Positions 4,678-5,884 of a stretch of 5,884 nt of DNA are shown piece by piece. The DNA comes from Candidatus Avoscillospira stercoripullorum (lineage in GTDB: Bacteria > Bacillota > Clostridia > Oscillospirales > Oscillospiraceae): positions 1 through 5,884 of the forward strand of contig DVGD01000170.1 in the NCBI GenBank assembly GCA_018712905.1. The letters are read 5' to 3'. The notes beneath the pieces were generated by a model. It was not told where the DNA came from, searched no databases, and saw nothing but the letters and a program-made list of their open reading frames with translations. The position numbers and the translations under genes are program-made. The number at the start of each line of letters is the position of its first letter. Positions within the stretch are counted from its first letter, which is position 1.

Positions 4678-5884
4678 ATGGTTAAGGCAATCATCGGCGC
4701 CAACTGGGGCGACGAGGGCAAGGGTAAAATCACCGACTTGATGGCGGAGCACTCCGACATTGTCGTCCGCTTCCAGGGCGGCGCCAACGCGGGGCACACC
4801 ATCATCAACGACTACGGGCGCTTTGCGCTGCATCTGCTCCCCTCGGGCGTCTGCTACCCCCATGTTACCAACATCATCGGCAACGGCGTGGCATTCCACA
4901 TTCCCTCCTTCCTCAAGGAGCTCAAGTCCTTGGAGGAAGGCGGCGTTCCCACGCCCAAGATCTTAGTGTCCGACCGGGTGCAGCTGCTGATGCCCTACCA
5001 TGTGCTCCAGGATACCTACGAGGAGGAGCGCCTGGCAGGCCGTGCCTTCGGCTCCACCCGTTCCGGCATCGCCCCCTTCTACTCGGATAAATATGCCAAG
5101 ATCGGCATTCAGCTCAACGAGCTCTTCGACGAGGCTGTCCTCAAAGAGCGGCTGGAGAAGATCTGCACCCTCAAGAATGTGCTCTTCACCCACCTCTACC
5201 ACAAGCCCGAGCTGAAGGTGGACGAGCTCTTCGACCAGCTCATGGAGTGGCGCGAGGTCATCAAGCCCTACATGGCCGACACCCAGCGCTTCGTGACCGA
5301 AGCCCTGGCCGAGGGCAAGACCATCCTCCTGGAGGGTCAGCTGGGCTCCATGCGCGATCCCGACTTCGGCATCTACCCCTACACCACCTCCTCCCACACC
5401 CTGGCGGGCTTTGGCTGCGTGGGCGTGGGCGTGCCGCCCACGGCCGTGAAGCAGATCACCGCCGTGACCAAGGCATACTCCTCCGCTGTGGGCGCCGGCG
5501 CCTTCGTGGTGCGCCTTTCCGGCGATGAGGCTGACGAGCTCCGCCGCCGCGGCGGCGACAAGGGCGAGTTCGGCGCCACCACCGGCCGTCCGAGAGATGT
5601 GGGCTGGTTCGACGCCGTGGCCACCCGCTATGGCTGCCGCGTCCAGGGTGCCACCGACGTGGCGCTCACCTGCCTGGACGTGCTGGGCTATCTGGATGAG
5701 ATCAAGGTCTGCACCGGCTACGAGATCGATGGCCAGGTGACGAAGGACTTCCCCGTGACGCCCCTCTTGAACCGCGCCAAGCCCGTCTATACCACCCTTC
5801 CCGGCTGGAAGTGCGATGTCCGCGGCGTCACCGAGTGGGACAAGCTCCCCAAGGAAGCCCAGGACTACGTCCTCTTCCTGGAGC
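4678..5884 (+). CDS. purA: Adenylosuccinate synthase PurA, 3'-truncated by window edge (402 codons seen)
   Basis: Cytosolic dimeric enzyme joining IMP and aspartate with GTP hydrolysis to give adenylosuccinate, the first committed step to AMP. Visible: the GTP/catalytic loop GANWGDEGKGK (7-17) with catalytic Asp12, QGGANAGHT (33-41) with catalytic His40, GSTRSGIAPFYSDK (125-138), EGQLGS (219-224), YPYTTSS (233-239), KAYSSAVGAG (265-274), the aspartate-binding loop GATTGRPR with Arg304 and Arg306, and LDVLGYLDEIKVC. About 25 C-terminal residues are missing at the window end; family length is about 425-430. ATG 4678 follows AAGGAGG (4665-4671) at 6 nt. Several substrate-contact positions differ from the E. 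coli consensus, but in a way I recall as usual for a clostridial PurA branch. It is divergent from the YerC operon. Confidence 0.95.
   Translation, partial: MVKAIIGANWGDEGKGKITDLMAEHSDIVVRFQGGANAGHTIINDYGRFALHLLPSGVCYPHVTNIIGNGVAFHIPSFLKELKSLEEGGVPTPKILVSDRVQLLMPYHVLQDTYEEERLAGRAFGSTRSGIAPFYSDKYAKIGIQLNELFDEAVLKERLEKICTLKNVLFTHLYHKPELKVDELFDQLMEWREVIKPYMADTQRFVTEALAEGKTILLEGQLGSMRDPDFGIYPYTTSSHTLAGFGCVGVGVPPTAVKQITAVTKAYSSAVGAGAFVVRLSGDEADELRRRGGDKGEFGATTGRPRDVGWFDAVATRYGCRVQGATDVALTCLDVLGYLDEIKVCTGYEIDGQVTKDFPVTPLLNRAKPVYTTLPGWKCDVRGVTEWDKLPKEAQDYVLFLE

Noticed and set aside
4963..5397. 144-codon minus-strand frame within purA
   Set aside because: It is a periodic Gly/Val/Leu/Glu antisense shadow of the conserved purA coding frame.
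4678..5884. PurZ-like enzyme (diaminopurine pathway) instead of PurA
   Set aside because: The canonical GDEGKGK loop with catalytic Asp is retained, there are no phage genes, and the sequence matches my memory of clostridial PurA. The substitutions are listed as a finding instead.

Overview
The window is an ordinary, well-packed chromosomal segment of a GC-rich Gram-positive anaerobe. It is most likely one of the Clostridia, near the Oscillospiraceae. The pointers are high-GC coding regions with AT-rich intergenic promoters, strong AGGAGG-type ribosome binding sites, encoded CCA ends on all five tRNAs, a YerC/YecD-type TrpR relative, and a PurA of the form I recall from that group. The taxonomic call is inference from remembered family features; no search was run. 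I see no phage, transposase, integrase, CRISPR array, toxin or defence gene.

Layout, left to right. (a) Plus strand 1-914: the 3' part of a divergent PAP2 (DUF212/YuiD-like) membrane protein, then a small HD-domain phosphohydrolase, apparently one operon ending in a hairpin terminator at 924-952. (b) Plus strand 956-1835: a monocistronic pyridoxal/pyridoxamine kinase (vitamin B6 salvage). Its TATAAT box sits directly on the end of the previous terminator. (c) 1836-1954: a compact double-hairpin repeat with imperfect terminal inverted repeats, then a perfect 16-bp-stem hairpin that can end transcription from both sides. (d) Minus strand 1954-2423: a five-gene tRNA array transcribed Val(UAC)-Asp(GUC)-Phe(GAA)-Gly(GCC)-Cys(GCA). 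It runs from a fully consensus TTGACA-17-TATAAT promoter with A-tracts upstream. The two long spacers each hold a UUCG-tetraloop hairpin. (e) Minus strand 4471-2527: a three-gene operon of a YerC/TrpR-like regulator, a class I SAM methyltransferase (GTGA overlap) and the redox chaperone Hsp33 (hslO). It has a promoter at 4511-4539 and no visible terminator before the tRNA promoter. (f) Plus strand 4608-5884: the promoter and first 402 codons of purA, divergent from the YerC operon and cut by the window edge.

The genes are housekeeping: phosphohydrolases, cofactor salvage, tRNA supply, oxidative-stress protein folding and AMP synthesis. I did not find a previously undescribed multi-gene system. 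The points that best repay a second look are small-scale: the modular tRNA array with shared GAGC-UUCG-GCUC hairpins, the two inverted repeats that make up its core promoter, the terminator/promoter junction before the B6 kinase, and substitutions at substrate-contact positions of PurA.
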